DNA from: Zantedeschia hybrid cultivar | Taxonomy: Eukaryota; Streptophyta; Magnoliopsida; Alismatales; Araceae | Length of the DNA: 64,000 nucleotides | Direction: 5' to 3' | Assembly (NCBI GenBank): GCA_030544215.1 | Contig: JARZZO010000003.1 | Coordinates: forward strand, 25,305,879 to 25,369,878 | In this document: positions 1 through 10,379 of the stretch, piece after piece | Numbering within the stretch: position 1 is the stretch's first letter | Layout: every line of letters starts with the position of its first letter | Made by a program: the position numbers and the translations under genes | Notes under the pieces: generated by a model | What the model was told of the DNA's origin: nothing | What the model saw: the letters and a program-made list of their open reading frames with translations, nothing else | Databases searched by the model: none

Positions 1-208
1 TGAGCCGCTAAGAAATATCTGTAGGGAACTGAGTCTTCCCTGAGAACCGGTAAGAAATATATGTAAGGGAACTGAGGCCTCCCTATGAGCCGCTAAGAAA
101 TATCTGTAGGGAACTGAGTCTTCCCTGAGAACCGATAAGAAATTTTATGTAGTTTTCGAGAAACGGGGGCTCTAGGTAGCCGTGGACTTGGGATACAACG
201 GCTCCCGA
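1..208. repeat. Tandem repeat, about 84-bp period
   Basis: A block beginning TGAGCCGCTAAGAAATATCT at position 1 recurs at position 85, with a half-unit variant (GAGAACCGGTAAGAAATAT) in between. It lies in the 3' non-coding region of element A and carries no gene. Confidence 0.7.
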
Positions 209-235
209 AGACCAAATATTTTGAGACACAATGTC

Positions 236-1960
236 CCCCAGAGGCGTATTCCGGAGTTTAACGCCTCCCGTAGGTGAAATATGAACTCCGGGACTTAAAG
301 CCTCCCGTGGGCGAAATATGAACTCCGAGATTCAAAGCCTCCCGTAGGCAAAATATGAATTCCAGGATTCAAAGCCTCCTGTAGGCGAAATATGAGTTCC
401 GAGATTCAAAGCCTCCCGCAGGCGAAATATAAATTTCAGGATTTAAAGCCTCCCGTGGGCGAAATATGAACTTCAGAATTTAAAGCCTCCTATAGGCGAA
501 TTCCGGAGTTTAACGCCTCCCGTAGGCGAAATATGAATTCCGGGATTTAATGCCTCCCGTAGGCGAATTCCGAGGTTTAACGCCTCCTGTAGGCGAATAT
601 GAATTCCGAGATTCAAAGCCCCTCGTGGGCGAAATATGAACTCCGAGATTCAAAGCCTCCCGTAGGCGAAATATGAATTCTAGGATTCAAAGCCTCCCGT
701 AGGCGAATATGAATTTCCAGGATATAAAGCCTCCTGTAGGCGAATATGAGTTTCCGGGATATAAAGCCTCCTGTAGGCGAATATGAGTTTCCAGGATGTA
801 AAACCTCCTGTAGGCGAATATGAAATATGAATTTCCAGGATATAAAGCCTCCTGTAGGCGAATATGAAATATGAATTTCCAGGATATAAAGCCTCCTGTA
901 GGCGAATATGAAATATGAATTTCCAGGATATAATGCCTCCTGTAGGCGAACATGAATTATGAATTTCCAGGATATAATGCCTCCTGTAGGCAAATATGAA
1001 ATTTGAATTTCCAGGATATAAAGCCTCCTGTAGGCGAATATGGATTTCTAGGCCACCAAGGCACACCAGTGGGACTAGCGTATATCAGGGGCAATATTAG
1101 GGTATAATGTCCCTTTGGGGCGAATTCGACCGCCTTCAGCACGCCGATGGGACTATAGCATATGGGTATGCCGATGGGACTAATGTATGCTCCGGGGAAG
1201 ATTCAGGATACATTGCCTCCTCGGGGCGATAGGAAAATTTTCAACCCTTTTATGGCATGCCAGCGGGACTGGCGTATGCTCAGGGAAGACTTTAGGATAC
1301 AATGCCTCTTTGGGGCAAATGAATTTTTCAACCCCTTTATGGCATACCGGTGGGACTAGTTTAAGCCAAGGGGAGGATTTAGGATATATTGCCTTCTCAG
1401 GGCGGCTATGAAAATCTTCAGGGTATAACGCCTCCCCGGGGCAGATTCCGGAGTTTAACGCCTTCCGCGGGCGAATGCCGGAGTTTAACGCTTTCCGCAG
1501 GCGAATGCCGGAGTTTAACGCCTTCCGTGGGCGAATGCCGGAGTTTAACGCCTTCTGTGGGCAAATGCCGGAGTTTAACGCCCTCCGTGGGCGAATGCCG
1601 GAGTTTAACGCCTTCCGTAGGCGAATGCCGGAGTTTAACGCCTTCCGTGGGCGAAATATGAATTTCCGGGATTTAATGCCTCCCGTAGGCAAATTCTGGA
1701 GTTTAACGCCTTCCGTGGGCGAATGCCGGAGTTTAACACCTTCCGTGGGCGAATATATGGATATCAGGATTTAAAGCCTGTAGTAAGCGAATATAAATTT
1801 TGGGATATATCTGCCTCCCAGGTGGACGAAATTCCGGAGTTTAACGCCTTCCGTGGGCGAAATGCCGGAGTTTAACGCCTTCCGTGGGCGAACGCCGGAG
1901 TTTAACGCCTTCCGCGGGCGAATTGTGAATTCTGCATTGCATGATATTCTTGACGGCAAA
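236..1960. repeat. Minisatellite region in the 3' part of element A
   Basis: Many imperfect copies of a unit combining GCCTCCCGTAGGCGAA with ATATGAATTCCGGGATTTAA fill this stretch, with period varying from about 28 to 46 bp. Sub-blocks are more homogeneous: 690-1040 uses a version with ATGAATTTCCAGGATATAA, and 1445-1665 is a near-perfect 30-bp repeat (core GCCGGAGTTTAACGCCTTCC). 1060-1440 holds more diverged copies. The long open frames through this region are a product of the periodicity and are not annotated as genes. Confidence 0.85.
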
Positions 1961-1989
1961 TATTTTCTTTCGAGGTGAATCACCCACAA

Positions 1990-2688
1990 TTATGTGACAT
2001 CTTTCAAGAATATGCATGTGTATTTGCCTTGGGTATAACTGGAACGGGGACCATCACTCAGGCTGTATCGATCAGAAGAGCGAGTTTTCCCACTTCCTTA
2101 CCGGGTCGGGAGGTCATCGTCATCATCGCCTCGGTCGTAGCCCTTGATGGGACATTATTGTACCACCAGTGTGGTACCAAGGGTTTATTCGTCATTGGCG
2201 ACTCTGATATCCTCCCTGGGTAGGGATGTGGGAAAACTCGATCTCTACCCTCAACAGGCTGAGAGAGTTCTCCCCCCGTCGGGGAACAAATATGCGGCTT
2301 TATGAGCCTATGTATTCGCGCACGAATATTATTGGCTTTTCTTGGCGCAAATAACTTTTGCGCGTTGTCCCCCGACGGGTTGCAGGATGATGTGTTTTTT
2401 TTTTTTTTTTTTTAATATATAATACTAACATCGGTGCTCTTACGAGTTTTCACCGAAGCTAGCCCCTTTTATTTTTGCCTGTGCGCCATTGCGGGTTTTC
2501 ACAGAGCAGGGTTCACCCATTTTTGCCTGAAGCGCCCTTTCGGGTTTTCACTTCAGCTGGGTTTTTTAGACTTTTTTGCCCTTAATTTGCCCCTCACAGG
2601 AGCGGGACCAATCAAGTCTGTCGGGGCACCTCATTTTTAAGCCCCACACTTTTTTTTTTTTTTTTGCTCATGGGTCTGCGAATTACAC
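1990..2688 (-). other. Non-coding region of element A downstream of gag
   Basis: No coding region was recognised. On the minus strand, three diverged copies of a motif of the form GTGAAAACCCGNAAGGGCGC followed by CAGGCAAAAAT occur at about 2435-2560. There are also T-rich runs at 2398-2413 and 2649-2665 (plus strand). This is where pol would be expected in a complete element, and it is absent. Confidence 0.55.
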
Positions 2689-5682
2689 TCAATGTGTAAT
2701 CGTATGCGACTGTGGGGGATTCACCAGGTATTTCCCCATATTTATCTTTCCTTCTTCAATCAGCTTTTCTACTTCATCTTTGAACATAAAGCAACGTTCA
2801 ATTGGATAGGTGATGAAGCGGTGGTATGGGCAGTAATTGGGTGCATCTACCCGATGTATTTCTTCTTCCCTTTTTGGCTTGAGCAGAATAATTGCTTTTC
2901 TGCTCATACATAACTCGAAGAGTTCTTTGGTCTTTTCCTTTGGAAAGGAGTATGGTCTCTTGATCCTTTTTGCCAGGGATTCAGCATCTTTAAAACTTAT
3001 CCCTGTTTCTGCACCAGCAACTTGCTTTCCCCGGGAACTTTGCCTAGCTGCAAAGGTGGCCTTGAGAGTATTGTCGTGACTTTCACAACCTTTGCATTTG
3101 AGCACCACTCCCTCTCGGTACTGGGCTTCTGGTGGTTCATTTAAGTCTATGATAAGTTTGCCCTTATTCTTTAGAGGACGGCTGCATTTTGGTCCTGGCT
3201 CCTCAAAGGAGAAGGGCCTATTGATTCTGTCAATTGACATGACTTCTGTCCATTGTCTTGCAAGACCTTCCATTACTTGAGTGAGTTCATACTGCTGATG
3301 AGAGATTTGTCCCAGACTCACTTGAATCCCCTCCAGTGCTGCCATAATGGACCCCTCGAGAGTGGAAATTGCTGGAGTATATGATGGATTTATCTTCTGC
3401 TCCAATGAGATTTGCTGGTGAGAGAGTTGTATCAGAGTCATCTGAATCTTCTCTAATGTTGTCATGATAGACACTTCTGGAGTGGAAGTTGTTGGAACAT
3501 ATGACGGTATTGCCTCCTGTTCCGGCGAAACTCGCTGATGGGAGAGCTGTGACATATTCATCTGAATCTCCTCCAGTGTCGCCACGATAGACCTTTCTGG
3601 AGTGGAAGTCGCTGGAGCATATGATGGTCTTGCCTCCTGCTCTGGAGGGGCATCTATATTCTTATTTGTAGGCTCTTCTTCTGAGGAGTTTTCATCCATA
3701 TGGACGACATTTGCTGTAAATGTTTGTCTGGGCATTCGATGTGGTTGAGGCGGGTCTACCAGGTATTTCCCCATCTCCACAGCCCCTTCTCGAATAAGCA
3801 TTTCAATTTCCCCTTTGCAGATATAACAATCCTCTATTACATGTCCCAACATACGATGGTACATGCAATAGTTGGGTTCATCTATTTTACCAACTTCTGC
3901 TGGTCTTTTTGGTTCGGGTAGCATCAAGAGATTGGCCCGCATGCAGACATTAAACAACTCTCTTGTATCCTCCCTTATGAAAGAGTAAGCCATTTTCCTT
4001 CTCTCATTAAGGGTGGCATATGATCCCCTTCTATTAGATGTTGAGGCATTTACATTGTTCTTGCCCCCTGTATTTTCTGCATCCGAGGTGAAGTCTATGG
4101 CATTGACCTCCTCTGTATCCATATCTTGCTTCTTTGGGACTTTCCCCCCAATGGAGGCAATGGTTGGATGGTCTGCATAGAATATTTCGACCTCCGTCAC
4201 AATGTTATTTAGTTGATCAAAGTTCTTGACATTTGCGCCAATCAGCTTTTCACTTATTTCAGGCTTTAAGCCCCTCTTGCACAATCGTATCGCATCCTCG
4301 TGGGTCGGCGGATTGTCGCATTTCATGCAGAGGTTCCGCCATTTTTTGATATAATCGGTGGCGGATTCATTCCTGCCTTGCTTTAGTGTCACCAATTCAG
4401 TGATGGTGACCTTTCGTTCCGACACTTTGAAACGGTCGATGAACTTTTTCTGCATTTCCTCCCAACTGTTAATAGAGTTAGGCTTCAACTTTGCATACCA
4501 TTGAAATGCAATGCCCGTGAGAGAGGTAGAGAAGAACCTCAGAAGATAGGCCTCATCAGTAGCCAACTCTCCCAAGTCACTCATATAGTGGGCAATATGT
4601 TCCTGGGCCGAGCCTTCCCCGTCATACCTGATGAATTTGGGACACTTATTGTGATCTGGCGGGAGCTTCTTGAACATATGACGTACCGGAAATGGCACTT
4701 TGTATAAGTCGAATGTGCCTATTCCGTCGTCTTGTTTTGCTATTTTGGCTTCAACAATTTGCTCAATAAGGTGCTTCTGCAATGCCGTAGCATCATCTGC
4801 AGAAGCATGGGATTGCTGAGCATTATGATTGGGCTCCACAACCCGATCTTCTTGTATCTCATCAGGGTCGAAGTTGACATCTGCAGCTTGCGGTCTTATC
4901 ACCGCTGGCATAGGCACTGCCCTTGGAGGTGATACATTTACTAGGGGGACTTGAGCTACCCTTTGCTGCTCCTCCATCTTTTGTATTAGGCCATAGAGTA
5001 AAGCCTTGAGTTGTTGATTTTCTTGTCTAATCTCCTCTATAGTCTGAGGTTGTATTTGATCTTGAGGTTGTTCTGGAGCGGCTTCAATATCTGAAGCATT
5101 TGCCCCGTCTTCATCAGCTCCTCCAGCAGCATTGCTACTGCCAATTTGGGGTGGCTCTGCCCCCTGGCTTCCTCGATTCAGCAAGCGCATAGCCTGCTCC
5201 ATTTGAGGGGTTATGGGCCCGACCCGTTGCATCAGATTGATGATATCATTTGGGTCTTCCGGCTGGGAAGGCTGCCGGTTGGTGATATTGGAGGTGTAGC
5301 ATGTGTAGACCCGTATACTATTCTCTGTCCTTCTGGCAATTTTCTTCTTTTTGTGAGTCGATCGGACCAATGCGCCCAACCGCTCGAGGACAGATGTCTG
5401 TTGCCAAACTTGTTCCTGCGCCTTATAGGCACTTTTTATCTTTTGACCATGTAAAGAACAAGGCCAGGTAGTTGAGCTGATTATCTGCCCCTCAGGCTCT
5501 ACGAGCTGTTGAGGCTGTTGTTCTGCTAGGGTATCCCTAGCTTGGCGAATTTTGCGGGCTTCCTTTTTGGTTACCCACATTTCCTTTATACGGAGGCTCC
5601 TATCCTCCAATGGATTGCCCCCAGCCCGAGGCATAAATTTGCCCCCATTCCGAGGCATAGAGTTGCCCCCTGCTCGAGACAT
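2689..5682 (-). CDS. Gag-like protein of retrotransposon A (997 codons)
   Basis: This is a structural (capsid-type) protein of an LTR retrotransposon. It has a basic N-terminal part, a glutamine-rich linker with EEIRQENQQLKALL suggesting a short coiled coil, and a retrotransposon-gag core with FIRYDGEG, FQWYAKLKPNSINSWEEMQ and FKVSERKVTITELVTLKQ. A module with YCMYHRMLGH and C follows, then three imperfect copies of a roughly 37-residue repeat built on STPE-SI-LE-IQ-LSHQ-EQ-PSY. The C-terminus carries a second copy of the YHR...C module (YCPYHRFITYPIERC). The ATG at 5682 is only the first ATG after a UAG at 5776-5778; the frame is open upstream to 6198. No protease or polymerase follows. Retrotransposon gag identity is clear; lineage is inferred. 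Confidence 0.85.
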   Translation of the reverse strand: MSRAGGNSMPRNGGKFMPRAGGNPLEDRSLRIKEMWVTKKEARKIRQARDTLAEQQPQQLVEPEGQIISSTTWPCSLHGQKIKSAYKAQEQVWQQTSVLERLGALVRSTHKKKKIARRTENSIRVYTCYTSNITNRQPSQPEDPNDIINLMQRVGPITPQMEQAMRLLNRGSQGAEPPQIGSSNAAGGADEDGANASDIEAAPEQPQDQIQPQTIEEIRQENQQLKALLYGLIQKMEEQQRVAQVPLVNVSPPRAVPMPAVIRPQAADVNFDPDEIQEDRVVEPNHNAQQSHASADDATALQKHLIEQIVEAKIAKQDDGIGTFDLYKVPFPVRHMFKKLPPDHNKCPKFIRYDGEGSAQEHIAHYMSDLGELATDEAYLLRFFSTSLTGIAFQWYAKLKPNSINSWEEMQKKFIDRFKVSERKVTITELVTLKQGRNESATDYIKKWRNLCMKCDNPPTHEDAIRLCKRGLKPEISEKLIGANVKNFDQLNNIVTEVEIFYADHPTIASIGGKVPKKQDMDTEEVNAIDFTSDAENTGGKNNVNASTSNRRGSYATLNERRKMAYSFIREDTRELFNVCMRANLLMLPEPKRPAEVGKIDEPNYCMYHRMLGHVIEDCYICKGEIEMLIREGAVEMGKYLVDPPQPHRMPRQTFTANVVHMDENSSEEEPTNKNIDAPPEQEARPSYAPATSTPERSIVATLEEIQMNMSQLSHQRVSPEQEAIPSYVPTTSTPEVSIMTTLEKIQMTLIQLSHQQISLEQKINPSYTPAISTLEGSIMAALEGIQVSLGQISHQQYELTQVMEGLARQWTEVMSIDRINRPFSFEEPGPKCSRPLKNKGKLIIDLNEPPEAQYREGVVLKCKGCESHDNTLKATFAARQSSRGKQVAGAETGISFKDAESLAKRIKRPYSFPKEKTKELFELCMSRKAIILLKPKREEEIHRVDAPNYCPYHRFITYPIERCFMFKDEVEKLIEEGKINMGKYLVNPPQSHTITH

Positions 5683-5775
5683 GACAGGCTCTGGTATAAT
5701 TATTGGCTCCCGACAAGCAGTGTCCTTTGGAGTCCTTTTCTTCTTTTCGAACGTTGCCCCATCTTGGCAAACCTT

Positions 5776-6198
5776 CTATAGAATCCCGAACCGATTCTGG
5801 ATAGGAACTGTCGGGATATGATGGATCTTAGGAATGATGGGTTGCCCGCCATCCAGACGAATATGCAGGTTCCCCACCAATATAGTTTTCCCCGTCCTAG
5901 ACGGACTTGCGGTTAGGACCTTCCGCTTTTGCCCCCCGTTGGACGAGGAGGCTGGAGAGATGCTGATGGTATTCACGGCAAGTACTCGCCCATATCGGCT
6001 GCCGTTGCATGTTCTGGCGCGAGAAGCGCACCTCTTCTTCTTCTTTTCCGGAGCAAGCTCCGGTGCCGGAACGACCCCCATAAAGTATGGAGATCCTATC
6101 ACTGCGGGGAAGCCCCCAAAGCATGTTGGTGTGGTTAGATATCCACACCGAGTGTGGGTCGCCACCACAAGTGGGCCATACGTGACCCTTGCCGCCAT
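5776..6198 (-). pseudogene. N-terminal part of gag A, cut from the main ORF by one in-frame stop
   Basis: This 140-codon frame starts with MAARVTYGPLVVATHT about 105 bp after the primer-binding site and ends at a UAG at 5776-5778. The frame is the same as that of the 997-codon gag ORF, and the 31 codons between the stop and the ATG at 5682 are open. The related element B has a proline codon at the equivalent position (about 26348). I therefore read the two ORFs as one original gag split by a stop in this copy. Programmed readthrough is an alternative I cannot exclude. A lysine run follows the APELAPE segment. Confidence 0.65.
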
Positions 6199-6303
6199 CG
6201 TCGTCTTTTAAGCAGAAAGTCAGTCACCTGCATAAGACATGACAAAGTTAGTAGTAGAGTTGTGGTGAGGGCATCACCGGACGGAGAGATGAAGGGAGAG
6301 AGA

Positions 6304-6322
6304 GGTCCCACCGGGCGTGCCA
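6304..6322 (-). other. Primer-binding site of element A
   Basis: The minus strand reads TGGCACGCCCGGTGGGACC, four bases after the LTR terminus CAAACA. A TGG start complementary to a tRNA CCA end at this position is diagnostic of an LTR-element PBS. Element B has a mutated version at 25803-25821. I did not assign the tRNA. Confidence 0.75.
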
Positions 6323-6326
6323 TCTC

Positions 6327-8680
6327 TGTTTGCGCGAAGATTTTTCTAACCTTCGTCGGGACCCGACCTAGACACATCTCTCCTATGTCGGATTATTCGG
6401 AAATCTATTTTTTTTGTTTATCTAGAGAATTATAGGTCGCTTTTATATTTTATCGGACTATGAGAGCTTGGGATTAGCCTTCAGGGAATCCGGGACTTCG
6501 AATCAAGCGAAGATTCGAGTATATGACCTCTCCCCACTGACCTCGGTCAGTGTTAATTACGCTGAGCGACTGCTCGGCAACCCTTGATTAACCGTCCGTA
6601 TGATGCCCTTATAACATGCAACACTACTACTACAGGCAGCACATGCATATGAAGATATATTTTAGGTTAAACTCTTGGCCTCACCCAAGTTTAGGATATG
6701 TTTATATGATTTTGGATTGATTCCAAGCTATCTGGATTAATTCCAAGTATATTGGATTGACTCCAAGTATCCTGGATTGATTCCAAGTATTTTAGACCCA
6801 TAGGGGTATTTTTGTAATTATGCCAAGTTGGAGGGTATAGGGAGATTGTGGTTATTTAAGTGTATGAAATGAGTTTTAATGATTTAGGAAGGTTTCAAAA
6901 CCTTAGGAGGTAATTTAGAGTTATTTCAAGTGTGTTTGGGTTGTAAGGGTATTTTGGTAATTTTGCCCAAATTGGATTTTTAGACTTAAAGTCTATTTTT
7001 ATATTTTTCTGAGATTTTTTATTTATTTTTATCATATTGAGGGTATTTTGATAATTTTACCCATCTTATTAAGGTTTGGAGGGTATTTTGGACATATGAG
7101 AGATTTTGATATTTTTAAGAATTTTCTGTGATTTTTACAGATTTTTAACATGTATGAGGGTATTTTTGTAATTTGTATTAAGCTCTAGGGGCATTTTAGT
7201 CATTTCAGAATTTTATATATTTTCAGATTTGGTTCTCTGTTTTTTACTGATTTTTACTGAATTTTACTGATTTTTTTATTAATTTTACTGATTTTTATTA
7301 ATTAATTAGGTATATAAAGGATATTTAAGTTATATTTTGGATTTATGTAATTTCCAGATTTAGTTTTCTGATTTTTACTGAGTATTACTGATTTTCACAG
7401 AATTTTCTGATTTTATATTTATTTTATTAATTTTAGATAATTTTCGCAGATTTCATTAATTAACTAGGTATGTGGAGTATTTAAGTCATTTTTTAACTTA
7501 AGTATATTATTTTATATCTCAATGTTTCATTATTAAGTTTTAATTATGAGTCTAAGATTAGTTATGTATGGGATGAGGCCAATGATATTTTAGAATATTT
7601 AATTATATATTTTATGTATTTTAATTAGTTATAAAACTAATTATTTTACATATGAAAATATAGTAACATAGTGTTACTTAAATAGTAGATCCATGAACAC
7701 ACATGCACACACATATGCTCAAAGAACAACATGGGCATTTCATTCATCATTTCGGCATAATCCCGTCTTGTAAAACGGTGATTTTACAACATAAATTTGG
7801 CAGAGCTTCCCCTTAGGAATAAACCTTAGGAAGAGAGCCCTCCAAGAAAATATCGCCTCCAAATCGCAGCAAACCCGGGCAAGAGCACCGGATTTGGTCT
7901 TCAAACTGGCAGAGTTTCCCCTAGGAAATTTTGGGCCAAATGGGCATGGGGCCTCTCCTTACCCCTTGGGGGGGTATTTATAGGCTTTAAAGCCTTAACC
8001 GGTGGGGGTACCCACCGGAATGTTTGTGGTGGGGGGTACCCACCGGTTGGCTTGAGGTGGGGGGGGTACCCACCGGTTGCCTCCTCCTCCTCTCCCTCTT
8101 TTTTTTTTAATTTTTTAATCACATGGGTGAGAGAGAGATGGGAGAGAGTATTAAAAAAAGGAGAGAGAGAGAGAGGGAGGGGGGGACCGGTTGGCACCCC
8201 CACCGGTTCCAACCGGTGGAGGGGGTGCCACCGGATGGACCCCCCCCACCGGTTTTGGGAAACCGGTGGGGGGTTCCCCTCCCCACTTCTTCTTTCTTTT
8301 TTCTGTTTTTGGGGCTCATTAATGAGCTTGGTGGCAGATTTGGGGGATGGGCCAATGTGAAAAGGGTTTAAACCCCTTAAATCCAGATTTGGCTCCATGT
8401 GAAAGGGGGTTTTAGGCTGAGTATTAAATGGGGTTCACATGGGATTCTTAACCCATGTGTGAATGGGGTTAAGATTCCTATTAACTCCCCTTCATCCTAA
8501 TTAATCCCCCCCCCCTTTTCTTTGAATTTAAAATGGGCAAGAAGGGAGGGCTCCCTCTCCCCCCCCCACCGGTTTCCCCTCTTGGAACCGGTGGGGGGTT
8601 CCCCAACCGGTGGGGGGGCTTCTCCCCCTCCCTTTGGCTTCTTCTCTTCTTCTTTTTTTTTTTGAAAAATGGTTCCAACA
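6327..8680 (-). repeat. 5' LTR of element A
   Basis: On the minus strand the LTR runs from TGTTGGAACC (8680) to CAAACA (6327), about 2354 bp, and can be aligned with the 1915-bp LTR of element B. Shared blocks include the TATA region, the GCATAATCCCGTCTT motif (plus-strand reading, near 7757) and the long AT-rich half. 6706-6797 holds four copies of a roughly 22-bp repeat (TGGATTGATTCCAAGTAT). 7995-8290 and 8558-8618 hold many CACCGGTT/AACCGGTG palindromes. The short ORFs here are low complexity. The putative target duplication is GATAG at 8681-8685; its partner is outside the window. Confidence 0.8.
7973..7983 (-). promoter_or_regulatory. Probable TATA box of the element A LTR
   Basis: The minus strand reads CTATAAATACCCCCCC, and element B has CTATAAATACCCCCCAAGG at about 24099 in the equivalent LTR position. 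Conservation between two diverged copies and a downstream LTR body support a pol II core promoter. The transcription start was not determined. Confidence 0.6.
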
Positions 8681-8689
8681 GATAGTTAT

Positions 8690-9420
8690 CATCACATCTT
8701 CAGTAAGTGTTGGATGAGGTTTTAAGTCAGCAAAAACATCATTAGCAAGAGGATGTAACTCTGCCTCAACAAATAAGTCATGATCTCATGAGATAATAGG
8801 AAATTGTGCAGTATCTAGTAGATCTGCGCAACATACATCATCATAGATGCGATCCAATCCTGATCGTCTAAACAATACGTGATCCCAACTGTGAACCGCC
8901 CATGAGGCATCAATTTCAAACACTGTATCATCAATCAAATGTAGTCAGAAGTAATGAATAAGTCGTGATTTCAACCAGTAATAGATGAGGGTGCCACTTT
9001 AGTTAAACAAGCTAAATATAACTATTGAAGCTTCTCTCGATCAAGATAAGTGGAATTGAGAATACGAAGGGACGTTGTGTATCCCTCGGGTCGTAAAAGA
9101 CAATCCCGCCCAGTGGGATTGACTACTACGTGTCGCTCGTCCATCCATTCTCTGCCCAAGCTAATATATGAACCAAGTGGTATAATCTTGCACCATGCAT
9201 CATCATAATATCCCACGGATCGGGAAGCATTTTTGCTCTTTAGAAGATGATAAAATTGCACACATGCTCGATCTCTAAAGACAACCATGTAGTCCGTATG
9301 GAATAGAGAATCCATAATAGATTGCGAAATAAAATTGCTGAACGGATTGGCAGTAAGAAACACCCTGGCTTGCATAGAATCGGGTAGGCCCACCTCAAAC
9401 GTAAAATCTATGGTGAGGAA
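8690..9420 (-). pseudogene. Unidentified decayed ORF next to element A
   Basis: A 123-codon open frame (9393 to 9022) reads as ordinary globular protein, with motifs such as FLTANPFSNF, DYMVVFRDRACVQFYHLL, GYYDDAWCKIIPLGSY and GREWMDERHVVVNPTGRD. Coding-like sequence resumes beyond its stop, down to about 8690 (LHLIDDTVFEIDASWAVHSW, then an acidic, leucine-rich stretch), with further stops. Element A then interrupts it at 8680. I do not recognise the family. A transposon accessory protein, a captured host gene fragment and a remnant of an integrated virus are all possible. No function is assigned. Confidence 0.4.
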
Positions 9421-10320
9421 GCGTACCTAGGATTCTGATTTGTAAGACAAATTGGTCCGAATAAAGCAGATGATGCACATATCAATGCACTACTGGCGGA
9501 AGAAGCACTGGACGAGGTCTGCCTTGCTGCAAGGATGCCAACGATACGATCGGCGCGTGAAACGGGGAACAAATGATGACCTTGATATACGTGCAGAAGT
9601 GGCACACAAATCGAGGCAAATCTGATGTGTGCTGAAACTGGAGGGGCCTCGCTGAGATGAGATCAACGCCACTGATGGCGCTCAAATCGGGATCCGGGAC
9701 GACCTCGAACGGTGAGCACTAGTGTCCTTAAACGGGAAGTATGCTGCAAACTCGGCACACCGAGAGGTTGGCACTCAAATCGAGACGGATGACGTGGGCC
9801 TCGGGATGCGCGATCGGAGTCCTCGGTATGCTTGCAGAAATGGCACACAAAATGAGGTAGATCGAGACGTTAACTGCTGCGAAATCAATGCGCCGAGAGG
9901 CTGGCACGGAAATCGAGGTAGCTGATGCGAGCCTCAGGATGCGCGATCGGGGTCCTCGGTATCCGTCAAGATGAATATGGGACGCAATACTCTGGATCTG
10001 GGATGGCCTCGTCAAGATGAATCCAACGGCGCAGACGGTGTGCGAATCGGAGTCTGGACGAGCTCTACACGAGGGCTGTGCGTTAACGGTTGTAATTGCA
10101 CCGCTCGGCACCCAACACGGACTTGGATTGGGCTCTGGCTCGGTCTTGGCTGCACCCTTGTTCGAACCATAGCTGAACCAGGTGGCTCGGACCCCTTAAC
10201 CTTCTTAGAACCTGATCGAATCAGGTGTCAAATAGGGCCTAGGTGCCTTTCTAAAGGAGGTGGCTCGAGCCAGGTGTGGTTGGGTTCGGACCCTGGCTCG
10301 AGTCAACCTGGCTAGACCAG
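9421..10320. other. No gene recognised; degenerate internal repeats
   Basis: The stretch contains several diverged copies of a phrase with GATGCGCGATCGG-GTCCTCGGTAT and GCCGAGAGG(C/T)TGGCAC (about 9750-9970), consistent with old local duplications. Short ORFs on both strands are not protein-like. Confidence 0.4.
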
Positions 10321-10379
10321 GTTGGCCCCTTTAAAGGTCACGTACCCCTCCTTTACTATTCCTCCTCCTCCTCCTTTCT

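Larger units (their letters stand above)
1..8680 (-). mobile_element. Gag-only Ty3/gypsy-like LTR retrotransposon A (left end outside window)
   Basis: Read on the minus strand the order is LTR (8680 to 6327), primer-binding site (6322 to 6304), gag (6198 to 2689), then non-coding DNA rich in tandem repeats down to position 1. No protease, reverse transcriptase, RNase H or integrase motif was seen after gag, so this looks like a non-autonomous element that keeps only gag. The 3' LTR would lie left of the window. The gag type, with a histidine/cysteine module containing YHR...H...C, resembles plant Tat-lineage elements by recollection of the family; this is inference. Element B at 23886-29378 is a second copy in the opposite orientation. 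Confidence 0.8.

Noticed and set aside
613..1142. Long overlapping minus-strand ORFs with AYRRLYILEIH-like repeats
   Set aside because: They arise from the minisatellite; all frames are open because the unit lacks stops.
1180..1774. ORFs on both strands with repeated CRSLTPSVGE or RPRKALNSGI
   Set aside because: Products of the 30-bp tandem repeat, not genes.
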